Below are positions 34,988 through 44,405 of a stretch of 64,000 nucleotides of DNA, one piece after another; positions within the stretch are counted from its first letter, which is position 1, and each line of letters begins with the position of its first letter. The stretch spans positions 186,001 to 250,000 of the forward strand of contig NZ_BOPZ01000001.1 of the NCBI RefSeq assembly GCF_018332455.1. Direction: 5' to 3'. The notes below the pieces were generated by a model. The model did no database searches and was not told the DNA's origin. It was given only the letters and a program-made list of their open reading frames with translations. This stretch comes from Clostridium polyendosporum (GTDB lineage: Bacteria > Bacillota > Clostridia > Clostridiales > Clostridiaceae). The position numbers and the translations under genes are program-made.

Positions 34988-35211
34988 TTGAAAGATAGGA
35001 AAATATTGTGTAAAATTGATTTGCTTTGAGAATTATATGCCCTCTTGGTGACGTTTGTATTATTAATTCTCTAAGTGTGAATAATAATTATGCAGATATA
35101 CACGTTCATAATTGGATTTATAACTTTATAAAACGCATTAAAAGTCTAGATTATTTTCTAAAGTTTTTTAAAATTGAATTTGTATATCTTTATACCGAAA
35201 GGGTGAGAAAA
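34988..35211 (+). promoter_or_regulatory. Promoter and long leader of the cysteine desulfurase-thiI operon
   Basis: TTGAAA (34988-34993), 17 bases, TAAAAT (35011-35016). The roughly 190-base leader can form GAGAATTA (35028-35035) with TAATTCTC (35064-35071) around a loop holding CCCTCTTGGTGACG. The frame of the next gene stays open through it, but there is no ribosome-binding site for an earlier start. Confidence 0.4.
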
Positions 35212-36357
35212 GTGAATGTATATTTTGATAATAGTGCTACTACAATACCTTTAGATGAGGTTATAAATGAAGTAGCGGAAGGGATGAAAGAGTATTATGC
35301 AAATCCATCATCTCTTCATAAATTAGGCATAAAATGCGAAAAAAAGCTTTTACATAGTAGAGAGCTGCTAGCAGGTACTATTAATTGTACTAGGGAAGAA
35401 ATCTTTTTTACTTCAGGAGGAAGTGAAAGTAATAACTTAATAATTAGAGGAATAACTAAGGTAGGAAATCATATCATAACTTCAAGATTTGAACATCCAA
35501 GTGTTTTAAACACCTGTAAAGAACTTGAAAAGGTTGGTATTAAAATAACTTATCTAGATGTAGATGAATTTGGTCAAATAGATATGGAACAGCTTGAGGA
35601 AAGTATCTCAAAGAATACGGTGCTTGTTTCTATTATGCACGTAAATAATGAAATGGGTGCTATACAGGATATAGAAAAAATAGGTAAGATGATAAAAGAA
35701 AAAAGTCATAGAGCTAAGTTTCATGTAGATGCCGTTCAGAGTTATGGAAAGATAAAAATTGATGTAAAAAAGAGCAATATAGATATGCTTTCTGTAAGTG
35801 GTCATAAAATTCATGGGCCTAAGGGAATAGGTTTTTTATATTTAAGAAAAGGACTTTCTCTTACTCCTATAATCACTGGTGGAGGGCAAGAAAAAGGGTT
35901 AAGATCAGGTACAGAAAATCTTCCAGCAATAATGGGTATGATAAAGGCTGCAGAAGTTACTTGTAACAACCTTCAGCAGAACTTAGATATAGTTAAAAGA
36001 TTGAAAGAGTATTTTATAAAAAAATTAAGTGATATAAAGGATATAAGAATAAATAGTCCTTTAGATGAACGAATATCTCCATATATTTTAAATATATCTT
36101 TTTTGGGAATAAGAGCAGAAGTACTTCTTCATCTGTTAGAGGAAAAGGATATTTACGTTTCGCCAGGGTCAGCATGTTCTTCAAAGCAAGTAGTATCAAA
36201 GGGAAGTCATGTATTAAATGCTTTAGGTTTATGTGAAAAAGAGATTAGTGGAGCTATAAGATTTAGTCTTTCTCCATATAACACCATACAGGAAGTAGAT
36301 TATGTAATAGAAAACTTAAAGCAATCATTATTATTTTTAAGGAGAGTAAAGATATGA
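35212..36357 (+). CDS. Cysteine desulfurase (NifZ-like, partner of ThiI)
   Basis: This 381-residue PLP enzyme takes sulfur from cysteine. It has VYFDNSATTIP at the start, the PLP lysine in SVSGHKIHGPKGIG, and the catalytic cysteine in SPGSACSSK. The start is GTG at 35212 with AAGGGTGAG upstream, which gives the normal family length. It overlaps thiI by four bases (ATGA). This mirrors the NifZ-ThiI pair that makes 4-thiouridine in Bacillus, so its job is probably tRNA thiolation rather than general Fe-S assembly. Confidence 0.9.
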   Translation: MNVYFDNSATTIPLDEVINEVAEGMKEYYANPSSLHKLGIKCEKKLLHSRELLAGTINCTREEIFFTSGGSESNNLIIRGITKVGNHIITSRFEHPSVLNTCKELEKVGIKITYLDVDEFGQIDMEQLEESISKNTVLVSIMHVNNEMGAIQDIEKIGKMIKEKSHRAKFHVDAVQSYGKIKIDVKKSNIDMLSVSGHKIHGPKGIGFLYLRKGLSLTPIITGGGQEKGLRSGTENLPAIMGMIKAAEVTCNNLQQNLDIVKRLKEYFIKKLSDIKDIRINSPLDERISPYILNISFLGIRAEVLLHLLEEKDIYVSPGSACSSKQVVSKGSHVLNALGLCEKEISGAIRFSLSPYNTIQEVDYVIENLKQSLLFLRRVKI

Positions 36358-37508
36358 ATAAATTGATATTAGTTAAATATGCTCCAGAAATATTTCTAAA
36401 GGGATTAAATAGGGGGAAGTTTGAAAGAAAGCTTAAGAACAATATTATTAAAAAGCTTGAAGGAATAGAATTCGATATTCTTGAGGATCAGGGAAGATGG
36501 TTTATTAAGACTGCTGATTTGGATGAAGTCTGTGAGAGAATTAAGAAAGTTTTTGGCGTTATGGAAATATGTATAGTAACTCAAGTTAAAAAAGACTTAA
36601 ATACCATAAAGGAAGAAGCTTTAAAAAAGGTAACAGAAAGTGGAGCAAAAACTTTTAAAATTGAAACAAATAGAGCTAATAAGAAGTTCCCTATGAATTC
36701 AATGGAAGTTTCAAGAGATTTAGGTGGATACATACTTCATCATTTAAGTGATATTTCTGTAGATATACATAATCCTGAGTGCATGGTTGTTGTGGAAATC
36801 AGAGATAATGCTGCTTATGTATTTACTAATAAGGATAAGATTAAAGCTGTAGGAGGCCTTCCATATGGAATGAATGGAAGTACAATGCTTATGTTATCAG
36901 GAGGTATAGATTCACCGGTAGCAGGGTATCTTATGGCAAGAAGAGGGGTGGAGTTAAACTGTGTTTATTATCACAGTCATCCATATACTTCAGAAAGAGC
37001 AAAGGACAAGGTAAAAGACCTGGCTAAAATTCTTGGGAAATACACTGAAAAGATTAATCTTTTTGTGGTACCTTTTACAGATATTCAGATGGCAATTATA
37101 GAAAATTGCAGAGAAGATGAACTTACCATAATAATGAGAAGATTTATGATGAGAGTAGCATGTAAGCTTTCTGAATTAAAGGGTATACAGTCAGTATCTA
37201 CAGGAGAAAGTATTGGTCAAGTTGCTTCACAGACAATGGAAGGATTGATAGTTAGCACAGATGTAGCAGATAGACCTGTGTTTAGACCTTTGATAGCTAT
37301 GGATAAAGTAGATATCATGGATATTTCAAGGGAAATTGGAACTTACGAGACATCAATTCTTCCTTATGAGGATTGCTGCACTATATTTGTACCCAAGCAT
37401 CCTAAAACTAAACCGAGGTTAGAGGAAATAAGAAAATCAGAAAGCAATTTAAATATAGATGAATTAGTGGATAAAGCTATCGAAACTATGGAATTTTATA
37501 AATTTTAA
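36354..37508 (+). CDS. thiI: tRNA 4-thiouridine synthase ThiI
   Basis: This 384-residue enzyme activates U8 of tRNA with ATP and inserts sulfur. A ferredoxin-like/THUMP region (residues 1 to about 165) is followed by a PP-loop pyrophosphatase domain (LMLSGGIDSPVAGYLMARRG). It ends without the rhodanese domain of the E. coli protein, the short form usual in Firmicutes, which relies on a dedicated cysteine desulfurase; that gene overlaps it upstream. AAGGAGAG lies before the ATG. Confidence 0.93.
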   Translation: MNKLILVKYAPEIFLKGLNRGKFERKLKNNIIKKLEGIEFDILEDQGRWFIKTADLDEVCERIKKVFGVMEICIVTQVKKDLNTIKEEALKKVTESGAKTFKIETNRANKKFPMNSMEVSRDLGGYILHHLSDISVDIHNPECMVVVEIRDNAAYVFTNKDKIKAVGGLPYGMNGSTMLMLSGGIDSPVAGYLMARRGVELNCVYYHSHPYTSERAKDKVKDLAKILGKYTEKINLFVVPFTDIQMAIIENCREDELTIIMRRFMMRVACKLSELKGIQSVSTGESIGQVASQTMEGLIVSTDVADRPVFRPLIAMDKVDIMDISREIGTYETSILPYEDCCTIFVPKHPKTKPRLEEIRKSESNLNIDELVDKAIETMEFYKF

Positions 37509-37532
37509 TTAATCGAAAATACTATTGTAATT

Positions 37533-37601
37533 TGCTGTCATTTTACGAAGTAAAATCTGATTTAATCTGTGTATCTTTAATAGGCTCGATACCTGCTAAG
37601 G
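37533..37601 (+). repeat. Dispersed palindromic element, copy 5
   Basis: TGCTGTCATTTTACGAAGTA and AAATCTGATTTAA, then GTGTATC and a degraded palindrome B (TTTAATAGGCTCGATACCTG). It lies 25 bases after the thiI stop, in the same orientation relative to the upstream gene as copies 1 and 2. Confidence 0.7.
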
Positions 37602-37687
37602 TTTATTTAATATAATCAATTTCAGTAGAGTGGTAAGGGAAAGAGTTTCAACCTCAATAATAAAGAAGTAAAATTTAATAAATATTA

Positions 37688-37720
37688 AAGCTCATAGATA
37701 CAATACTATGAGCTTCTTTT
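37688..37720. terminator. Terminator between convergent thiI and GtrA genes
   Basis: AAGCTCATAG (37688-37697) and CTATGAGCTT (37706-37715) form a perfect 10-bp stem with CTTTT after it on the plus strand and A/T-rich flank on the other. The right arm overlaps the GtrA gene end. Confidence 0.7.
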
Positions 37721-38146
37721 ATGTTTAAAAATATAAAATTTGTTTATTGCAAATCCAATTATTCCAGTAGCCATGGCACCTAAAAGAACGCAAATATTAC
37801 CCCATATACGTCTGTCTAATCCAAAAGGTCTGTGAATGGTAAGATTAGCTATCATTACCGCATCTAAAAAAGATAGAAATGCCAAAAGAGTAATATATTG
37901 AAAATATGAGGATGGTTTTCCTTTTGTTTTAAAGGTAAAATTCTTGTTTAATAAATAACCAGTAGTTGAGTAAATTGCAAAGGAAACTATTTTAAATAAA
38001 TAATTAATTTTCCCAGCATAGTGTCCTGTTATTGCCCAAAACAAATTGAAAACTATTATATCAATAAGTACATTGCTAGTGCCGATCATTGTATAGGTAA
38101 TGAATTGTACTAATGAATTAATAGAGTACTTTTTTTCTGTAATCAT
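37706..38146 (-). CDS. GtrA-family membrane protein
   Basis: This 146-residue protein has four membrane helices in GtrA fashion (SLVQFITYTMIGTSNVLIDI, then FAIYSTTGYLLNKNFTFK, and a C-terminal IGFAINKFYIF). GtrA proteins are linked to export or flipping of lipid-linked sugars for cell-surface polysaccharides. The ATG at 38146 is chosen because AGGAGTG is seven bases upstream; the open frame further upstream is not conserved-looking. No glycosyltransferase gene is adjacent. Confidence 0.82.
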   Translation of the reverse strand: MITEKKYSINSLVQFITYTMIGTSNVLIDIIVFNLFWAITGHYAGKINYLFKIVSFAIYSTTGYLLNKNFTFKTKGKPSSYFQYITLLAFLSFLDAVMIANLTIHRPFGLDRRIWGNICVLLGAMATGIIGFAINKFYIFKHKRSS

Positions 38147-38507
38147 TTGTAACACTCCTAGTAATAATCTTATGTTAAATATACCTTTTTTTTCATTATA
38201 ATGCAAGTTTACTATAATTATAAATGAACTCATTGATTAGAGGGGATAACTGAAGGAGGTATATATAGTTGTTTTTATAGGTTGGTACGGAAAAACAATA
38301 TAGAAATTATAGTATAAAAATAGATGGTATTTATTATCCCGAGGGGGAAATCATATTAAAAGAAATGTAAATAAGTTATTTTTTAAGGAACTATTAATAG
38401 AATAAATAGATTTAATTATTAATATGTTTAGAAAAGATTGTAAAGTTTTATGGAATTTCTTACTATATTAATAAGAACTTTTAAATTATACAAAAGGAGT
38501 GAAGTTA
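38147..38507. other. Intergenic region between divergent GtrA and M16C genes
   Basis: The 361-base AT-rich region contains two ribosome-binding-like tracts (GGAGG at 38255 and GGGGG at 38343) not followed by a usable ORF. No convincing gene, hairpin or RNA. Confidence 0.4.
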
Positions 38508-41435
38508 ATGAAGCTAGATATTAATAATATTTATAATGGATTTAAGTTAATAGAAGAAAGAGAACTTAAGGAGATAAATGCTAAGGGGTATGTTTTTGAA
38601 CATGAAAAAAATGGAGCAAGACTTATAAAAATTCTAAATGATGATGATAATAAGGTATTTTCAATAGGTTTTAGAACACCACCTACTGATAGTACTGGAC
38701 TTCCTCATATTTTAGAGCATTCAGTTTTATGTGGATCAAGGAAGTTTGATACTAAAGAGCCTTTTGTTGAGCTCTTGAAAGGATCGCTAAACACCTTTTT
38801 AAATGCAATGACTTTTCCGGATAAAACCATATATCCAGTAGCGTCAAGAAATGAAAAGGACTTTTTTAACCTTATGGATGTTTATCTTGATGCAGTTCTA
38901 TATCCAAACATATATAAGTACCCAGAAATTTTCATGCAGGAAGGTTGGTATTATAACTTAGAGAGTAAAAATGAGGAGTTAACCTATAATGGAGTTGTTT
39001 ATAATGAAATGAAGGGTGCATATTCTTCTCCAGACTCATTGCTTTATAGAAATGTACCAAAAACATTGTTTCCAAATACAGCATATAGAGAATCTTCTGG
39101 TGGAGATCCAGAGGTAATTCCAGAGTTGACTTATGAAAATTTTATTGCATTTCATAAAAAATATTATCATCCTTCTAACAGTTATATCCTTCTATACGGT
39201 AATGGTGATTTAACTAAAGAACTTCAATTTATAAATGATAACTATTTAAAGGATTTTGATAGGATAAATGTAGATTCAGCAATAAAAACTGAAAAGCCCT
39301 TTAGTGCTATTAAAGAGCATGAATTCGTTTATGGAATTTCTGAAGATGATAGTTTAGAAAATAAGACTTATTTGAATCTAAACTTTGTTGTAGGGGAAGC
39401 AAAAGATAGTGAGCTTTACTTGGCATTTGAGATTCTTACTCATCTTCTTTTAAAGACACCTGCTGCCCCTATAAAGAAAGCTCTTTTAGATAAGGGAATT
39501 GGAAAAGCAATAAGTGGCGAGTTTAACTGTTCAATAAAGCAGCCTATCTTTACTATCATAGCTAAAAACTGCAATCTGGAGCAAAAGGAAGAGTTCAAGG
39601 AGGTTGTATTTTCAACCTTTAGGGATCTCGTAGAAAAGGGAATAAATAAGGAGCTTATAGAGGCTTCTATAAATAAAACTGAATTTGAACTAAGAGAAGG
39701 AGACTTTGAAGGCTATCCAAAGGGATTGGTTTACTATATAAGAATGATGGATAGTTGGCTATATGAAGGAGATCCATTTAGTAACCTTCAATATAATAAG
39801 TTATTTGATAAGATTAAGGAAGCTTTAAAAACTAACTATTTTGAACAGCTGATTGAAAAGTATATATTAAATAATTCACATTCGTCTTTAGTAGTGCTAA
39901 AACCAGAAAAAGGGGCAAATGAAAAGAAAGCAGCTCAATTAAAAGAAAAACTTAACAGTATAAAAGCCTCACTTTCGGAAAAAGAACTTGAAGAAATTAT
40001 AGAAAAGGGTAAAAAGCTTAAAGAAAGACAGAGTACACCAGATTCACCAGAAAAGTTAGCTGTAATACCGCTACTTTCTTTAAGTGATATAGATAAAAAA
40101 GCAGAGGTGCTTCCACTTGAGGTAAAAGAAGAAGATAGAGTAAAAATACTATATCATCAGCTAGCTACTAACAAAATAGGTTATTTAAATTTATATTTTA
40201 ATACAAAGGCTGTACCACAATCTTTAATTCATTATATCAGATTGTTGTCAGATGTTCTTGGAAAGATTAGTACTTCAAGCTATAACTATGGAACTTTATC
40301 AAACCAGATCAATATACACACTGGAGGTATAAATTATAATCCCATGAGTTACTCAATAAGTGGAAAACAAGGAGAATTTAATCCTTATTTCATTGTTAAT
40401 GCGAAAGCTCTTATGAGTAATCTAAAAAAGGCTGGAGAGCTTATAGCGGAAATAATTAAAAATTCTAATTTTGATGATGATAAGAGATTGTTCCAACTTA
40501 TAAAAGAAATAAAAGCAAGGATAGAAGGAAGACTTATCGATAACGGACATAGAATAGCATTAAGAAAGGTTTTATCCTATAGCTCATCTAAGGGTGCATA
40601 TGATGAAGAGTTATTAGGATTAAGTTATTATAATTTCTTGAGCAAGCTAGAAATGGAATTTGAAGAAAAGAAAGAAGAAGTAATTTCTAATTTAAAGAAT
40701 ACAGTTCAATGTATTTTTAATAAGAATAATATAATAGTAAGTTTCTCTTGTGATAAAGAGGAATATATGAATATTAAAGAAGTTCTTCCTATAATACTTA
40801 GTTCATTAGGTAGCGATAAGGTAAGCTATAAACAGTATAACTTTAACCTTGGGCATAAAAATGAAGGACTTTTAACTCAAGGAAATGTACAGTATGTAGC
40901 TAAGGGCGGAAACTATTTAGATGATGGCTATAAATATAGTGGAGGATTAAATATCCTTGAAAGTATTTTGGGCTTTGACTATCTATGGAACAATGTAAGA
41001 GTTAAGGGTGGAGCTTATGGAGTATTTGCAAACTTCAGGAGAGACGGAGGAGCCTATATTGTGTCCTACAGAGATCCTAATATTAAAGAAACACTAAAAG
41101 TTTATGATGGAGTAGAAAATTACCTAAATCAGTTTGAAGCTGATGAAAGAGAAATGAGTAAATATATAATAGGTACAATAAGAAAGCTTGACCATCCACT
41201 AACCAATAGCATGAAAGGTGAAGTATCTGCAAGTTACTATTTAAGTAATATCACTCAAGATGACTTACAAAAAGAGAGAGAAGAAGTGCTTTCTGTAGAG
41301 GTTAATACTATAAAAGCTTTTGCTCCGTTGGCAAGAGATTTGATGAAGCAGAATTATATCTGTGTTCTTGGCAATGAAGGTAAGCTTAAGGAAAATACTG
41401 ATGTATTTAATGAGTTAAAGAAGGTTATAGAATAA
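38508..41435 (+). CDS. M16C-family zinc metallopeptidase (presequence-protease type)
   Basis: This 975-residue peptidase has the inverted zinc motif HILEH (in TGLPHILEHSVLCGS) near residue 70, with a downstream glutamate region in NGVVYNEMKGAYSSP. The M16C-associated middle domain and a C-terminal non-catalytic half complete a clamshell of the PreP type. There is no signal peptide, so it probably degrades peptides in the cytoplasm. The ATG at 38508 is chosen because AGGAG is eight bases upstream. Monocistronic; a terminator follows. Confidence 0.9.
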   Translation: MKLDINNIYNGFKLIEERELKEINAKGYVFEHEKNGARLIKILNDDDNKVFSIGFRTPPTDSTGLPHILEHSVLCGSRKFDTKEPFVELLKGSLNTFLNAMTFPDKTIYPVASRNEKDFFNLMDVYLDAVLYPNIYKYPEIFMQEGWYYNLESKNEELTYNGVVYNEMKGAYSSPDSLLYRNVPKTLFPNTAYRESSGGDPEVIPELTYENFIAFHKKYYHPSNSYILLYGNGDLTKELQFINDNYLKDFDRINVDSAIKTEKPFSAIKEHEFVYGISEDDSLENKTYLNLNFVVGEAKDSELYLAFEILTHLLLKTPAAPIKKALLDKGIGKAISGEFNCSIKQPIFTIIAKNCNLEQKEEFKEVVFSTFRDLVEKGINKELIEASINKTEFELREGDFEGYPKGLVYYIRMMDSWLYEGDPFSNLQYNKLFDKIKEALKTNYFEQLIEKYILNNSHSSLVVLKPEKGANEKKAAQLKEKLNSIKASLSEKELEEIIEKGKKLKERQSTPDSPEKLAVIPLLSLSDIDKKAEVLPLEVKEEDRVKILYHQLATNKIGYLNLYFNTKAVPQSLIHYIRLLSDVLGKISTSSYNYGTLSNQINIHTGGINYNPMSYSISGKQGEFNPYFIVNAKALMSNLKKAGELIAEIIKNSNFDDDKRLFQLIKEIKARIEGRLIDNGHRIALRKVLSYSSSKGAYDEELLGLSYYNFLSKLEMEFEEKKEEVISNLKNTVQCIFNKNNIIVSFSCDKEEYMNIKEVLPIILSSLGSDKVSYKQYNFNLGHKNEGLLTQGNVQYVAKGGNYLDDGYKYSGGLNILESILGFDYLWNNVRVKGGAYGVFANFRRDGGAYIVSYRDPNIKETLKVYDGVENYLNQFEADEREMSKYIIGTIRKLDHPLTNSMKGEVSASYYLSNITQDDLQKEREEVLSVEVNTIKAFAPLARDLMKQNYICVLGNEGKLKENTDVFNELKKVIE

Positions 41436-41456
41436 ACGAATCAAAAAGCTATAGAT

Positions 41457-41491
41457 GCTGTCCATAAAGTTATTTGGACAGCTCTTTTTAT
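41457..41491 (+). terminator. Terminator of the M16C peptidase gene
   Basis: GCTGTCCA (41457-41464) and TGGACAGC (41475-41482), then TCTTTTTATT. Confidence 0.8.
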
Positions 41492-41535
41492 TATGCTCAT
41501 TTATAATAAGGTACATTTTCCAGAAAGATAGATAC

Positions 41536-41597
41536 TTGACACCACAATTTAACAAGAGTTATAATTATTTCGTACACGAAATATATGTATACGAAAT
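41536..41597 (+). promoter_or_regulatory. Consensus promoter with MarR-type operator
   Basis: TTGACA (41536-41541), 18 bases, TATAAT (41560-41565): a full-consensus SigA promoter. One base later starts ATTTCGTACACGAAAT (41567-41582), a palindrome with perfect 7-bp arms, and a third half-site ACGAAAT at 41591-41597. A repressor bound here would cover the transcription start. The first downstream gene is a MarR regulator, so autorepression is likely. Confidence 0.75.
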
Positions 41598-41646
41598 ATA
41601 ATTTATTGTTATTTTACCAAGTAAATTATTTTAAGAAGGTGAACAA

Positions 41647-42078
41647 ATGAAGGAAGTGAAGAAAAGTTTAGAGGTAGCAAAACTTCTTAGCGAAGTTGCT
41701 ATGCTTTTAAAACAAAGTATGACTAAGGGATTTGAGGAGTTTGGTATTACTGCCCCTCAGGGCATGGTGATTGGAACCTTAAGTCGGTTTGGAAAGATGA
41801 AAATAAGTGAATTAAGTGACAAACTTAGTTTATCAAACAGTACTATATCAGGCATTGTTGACAGATTAGAGAATCAGGAAATTGTTGAGAGGATAAGAAG
41901 TAAGGAAGATAGAAGAGTTGTATATGTAAGTCTATCTCCTAAATTTGAAGAAATGCATAATGGCTTTCATAGGAGAGCAGAAGAAAAGATTGAAAAAATA
42001 ATGAGTAAGGGTACTCCAGAGGACCTTAATAAAATAATGGATGGACTTAATACTCTCAAAAGACTTTTGAGTGATTAA
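41647..42078 (+). CDS. MarR-family transcriptional regulator
   Basis: This 143-residue winged-helix regulator has the recognition region ISELSDKLSLSNSTISGIVD and the wing RIRSKEDRRVVYVSLS, both typical of MarR. It precedes two ABC exporter genes. MarR proteins commonly repress their own operon and release on binding a toxic small molecule, so it probably controls the exporter. A palindromic operator lies on its promoter. AAGAAGGTGA lies before the ATG. Confidence 0.92.
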   Translation: MKEVKKSLEVAKLLSEVAMLLKQSMTKGFEEFGITAPQGMVIGTLSRFGKMKISELSDKLSLSNSTISGIVDRLENQEIVERIRSKEDRRVVYVSLSPKFEEMHNGFHRRAEEKIEKIMSKGTPEDLNKIMDGLNTLKRLLSD

Positions 42079-42179
42079 AGATATATAAGTTCAATCCTTA
42101 ATTCAATATGGATTTATATATTTTTTAATAAATTAATAAATTAATTTTAACAGCATTAACTAACAGGAGAGGATAATTT

Positions 42180-44405
42180 ATGTTTAAATTAGCTAAATAT
42201 TTGAAGCCATTTATTGGTTTGATTTTTGTCTCAATAATACTGTTATTTGTTCAGGCGATGTGCGACCTTTCATTACCTGACTATATGTCTAATATAGTAA
42301 ATAAGGGTATCCAACAAAACGGTATTATAAATTCTGTACCAGAGGCAGTAAGGCAAAGTCAAATGGATAAATTAACATTATTTATGAATTCAGAGGATAA
42401 AGAAGAGGTTATTAACAATTATACATTGATTAATAAATCAAGTGAAAATTATAATAAGTACGTTAAAGATTATCCAACTCTAGAGAAAGAGCCTATTTAC
42501 GTATTAAATGATGTTGATAAATCAGAAATTGATAAGATGAATCCTGTAATGGGCAAAGCTTTCCTTGCGGTTTCTGGAATTGAAAAGATGAAAGCTGATG
42601 CAAAGGATGGAGTAATTTCTTTAAATGGGATGAAAGTTCCAGCTAATACAGATCTATTTGCTATTTTAGCAAAGCTACCTATGGAACAGCGTTCAAAGAT
42701 AACTGAGGATATAGACAAGAAATTTACTGCTTTAGGTGACAACATGATTAATCAGGCTGCTGCCAATTCAATTAAAGCTGAGTATGCTACATTAGGAATG
42801 GATACAGATAAAATACAAAGTAATTATATACTTAAAGCGGGAGCGGTTATGCTTCTTTTGTCATTAGTAAGTGCAGTAGCTACTGTTTTTGTGGGCTTTT
42901 TAGCATCAAAAACTGCTGCAGGCATGTCTCGAAATTTGCGTAGAGATGTATTTACAAAGGTTGAGAGCTTCTCAAGTACAGAATTTGATAAATTCTCTAC
43001 TGCTTCACTGATAACAAGAACTACTAATGATATTACGCAAATTCAGACTACTATTGTTATGATGATAAGAATGGTAATATATGCACCAATTATGGGGGTA
43101 GGTGGAGTTCTTAAGGCTATTAACAAGAGTTCATCTATGTCTTGGATTATTGCGCTGGCTGTAATAGTTCTTTTAGTTTTGATTGGAACTATATTTTGGG
43201 TTGCACTTCCAAAATTTAAGTTGATTCAGAAACTTGTTGACAGATTAAATTTGGTTACTCGTGAAAATCTTTCAGGAATGATGGTAATAAGAGCTTTCAA
43301 TACTCAGAAGTTCGAAGAAGAGAGATTCGATAAGGCAAACAATGAGCTCACAGGGACAAATCTCTTTGTAAATAGAGTAATGTCAGTAATGTTCCCATTA
43401 ATGATGCTCATAATGAATGGTGTTACAGTGCTAATTGTTTGGGTGGGTGCACATAGAATTGCAGATTCAAGCATGCAAGTAGGAGATATGATGGCATTTA
43501 TGCAATATGCTATGCAAATTATATTCGCATTTTTAATGATGTCTATGATGTTTATTATGATACCAAGAGCCTCTGTATCAGCACAGAGAATTGCTGAGGT
43601 TTTAGAGATAAGTCCTACTATTTTAGACCCAGAACAGCCTAAGCATTTTAATAAAGATGTTAAAGGTGTAGTTGAATTTAGGGATGTATCCTTTAGATAT
43701 CCTGGTGCAGAGGAAGATGTGCTTAAGGAGATAAGCTTTAAAGCTTTACCAGGTCAAACAACGGCATTTATTGGTTCTACTGGTGCTGGTAAGTCAACCA
43801 TTATAAACTTGCTTCCACGCTTTTATGATGTAACAAATGGACAAATTCTTATTGATGGAGTTGATATAAGAGAAGTTACACAGCATGAGTTGAGAACTCA
43901 AATTGGCTATGTGCCTCAGAAAGGTTCCCTATTTAAAGGTACTATTGAATCTAATTTAAAATATGCTGATGAAAATGTAGCAGATGATGATATAAAGAAA
44001 GCGGCAGAAATTGCACAAGCCATGGAGTTTATCAATGAAAAGCCAGAGGGTTTTAGAAGTGAAATTTCACAGGGCGGGACAAATGTTTCAGGAGGACAGA
44101 AACAGAGGTTATCAATTGCCCGCGCTATTGTGAAGAAACCTAAGATTTATATATTTGATGATAGTTTCTCTGCTCTCGACTTTAAGACAGATGCAGTATT
44201 AAGAAAAGAACTTAAAGACCAAACAGCCTCAAGTACAGTTCTCATCGTTGCTCAGCGTATTTCAACAATTAGGAATGCTGAGCAGATAATAGTTCTTGAT
44301 GAAGGAAGGATAGTTGGAATGGGAACTCATGAGGAACTTATGAAAGATTGCTCAACTTATCAGGAAATTGCTTTATCACAGCTCTCAAAGGAGGAATTAG
44401 CATGA
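42180..44405 (+). CDS. ABC exporter half-transporter, degenerate-site subunit
   Basis: This 741-residue fused membrane-ATPase protein is long because about 170 residues sit between the first membrane helix and the second, probably an extracellular domain. Walker A is GSTGAGKST, the signature is VSGGQKQRLS, and Walker B reads IYIFDDSFSALD. An aspartate therefore stands where the catalytic glutamate should be. Such degenerate sites are typical of one partner in heterodimeric multidrug exporters. It overlaps the second subunit by four bases (ATGA). Substrate unknown. Confidence 0.9.
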   Translation: MFKLAKYLKPFIGLIFVSIILLFVQAMCDLSLPDYMSNIVNKGIQQNGIINSVPEAVRQSQMDKLTLFMNSEDKEEVINNYTLINKSSENYNKYVKDYPTLEKEPIYVLNDVDKSEIDKMNPVMGKAFLAVSGIEKMKADAKDGVISLNGMKVPANTDLFAILAKLPMEQRSKITEDIDKKFTALGDNMINQAAANSIKAEYATLGMDTDKIQSNYILKAGAVMLLLSLVSAVATVFVGFLASKTAAGMSRNLRRDVFTKVESFSSTEFDKFSTASLITRTTNDITQIQTTIVMMIRMVIYAPIMGVGGVLKAINKSSSMSWIIALAVIVLLVLIGTIFWVALPKFKLIQKLVDRLNLVTRENLSGMMVIRAFNTQKFEEERFDKANNELTGTNLFVNRVMSVMFPLMMLIMNGVTVLIVWVGAHRIADSSMQVGDMMAFMQYAMQIIFAFLMMSMMFIMIPRASVSAQRIAEVLEISPTILDPEQPKHFNKDVKGVVEFRDVSFRYPGAEEDVLKEISFKALPGQTTAFIGSTGAGKSTIINLLPRFYDVTNGQILIDGVDIREVTQHELRTQIGYVPQKGSLFKGTIESNLKYADENVADDDIKKAAEIAQAMEFINEKPEGFRSEISQGGTNVSGGQKQRLSIARAIVKKPKIYIFDDSFSALDFKTDAVLRKELKDQTASSTVLIVAQRISTIRNAEQIIVLDEGRIVGMGTHEELMKDCSTYQEIALSQLSKEELA

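Noticed and set aside
35026-35211. 62-residue N-terminal extension of the cysteine desulfurase
   Set aside because: The frame is open but has no ribosome-binding site, and the GTG at 35212 gives the normal family start (VYFDNSATT).
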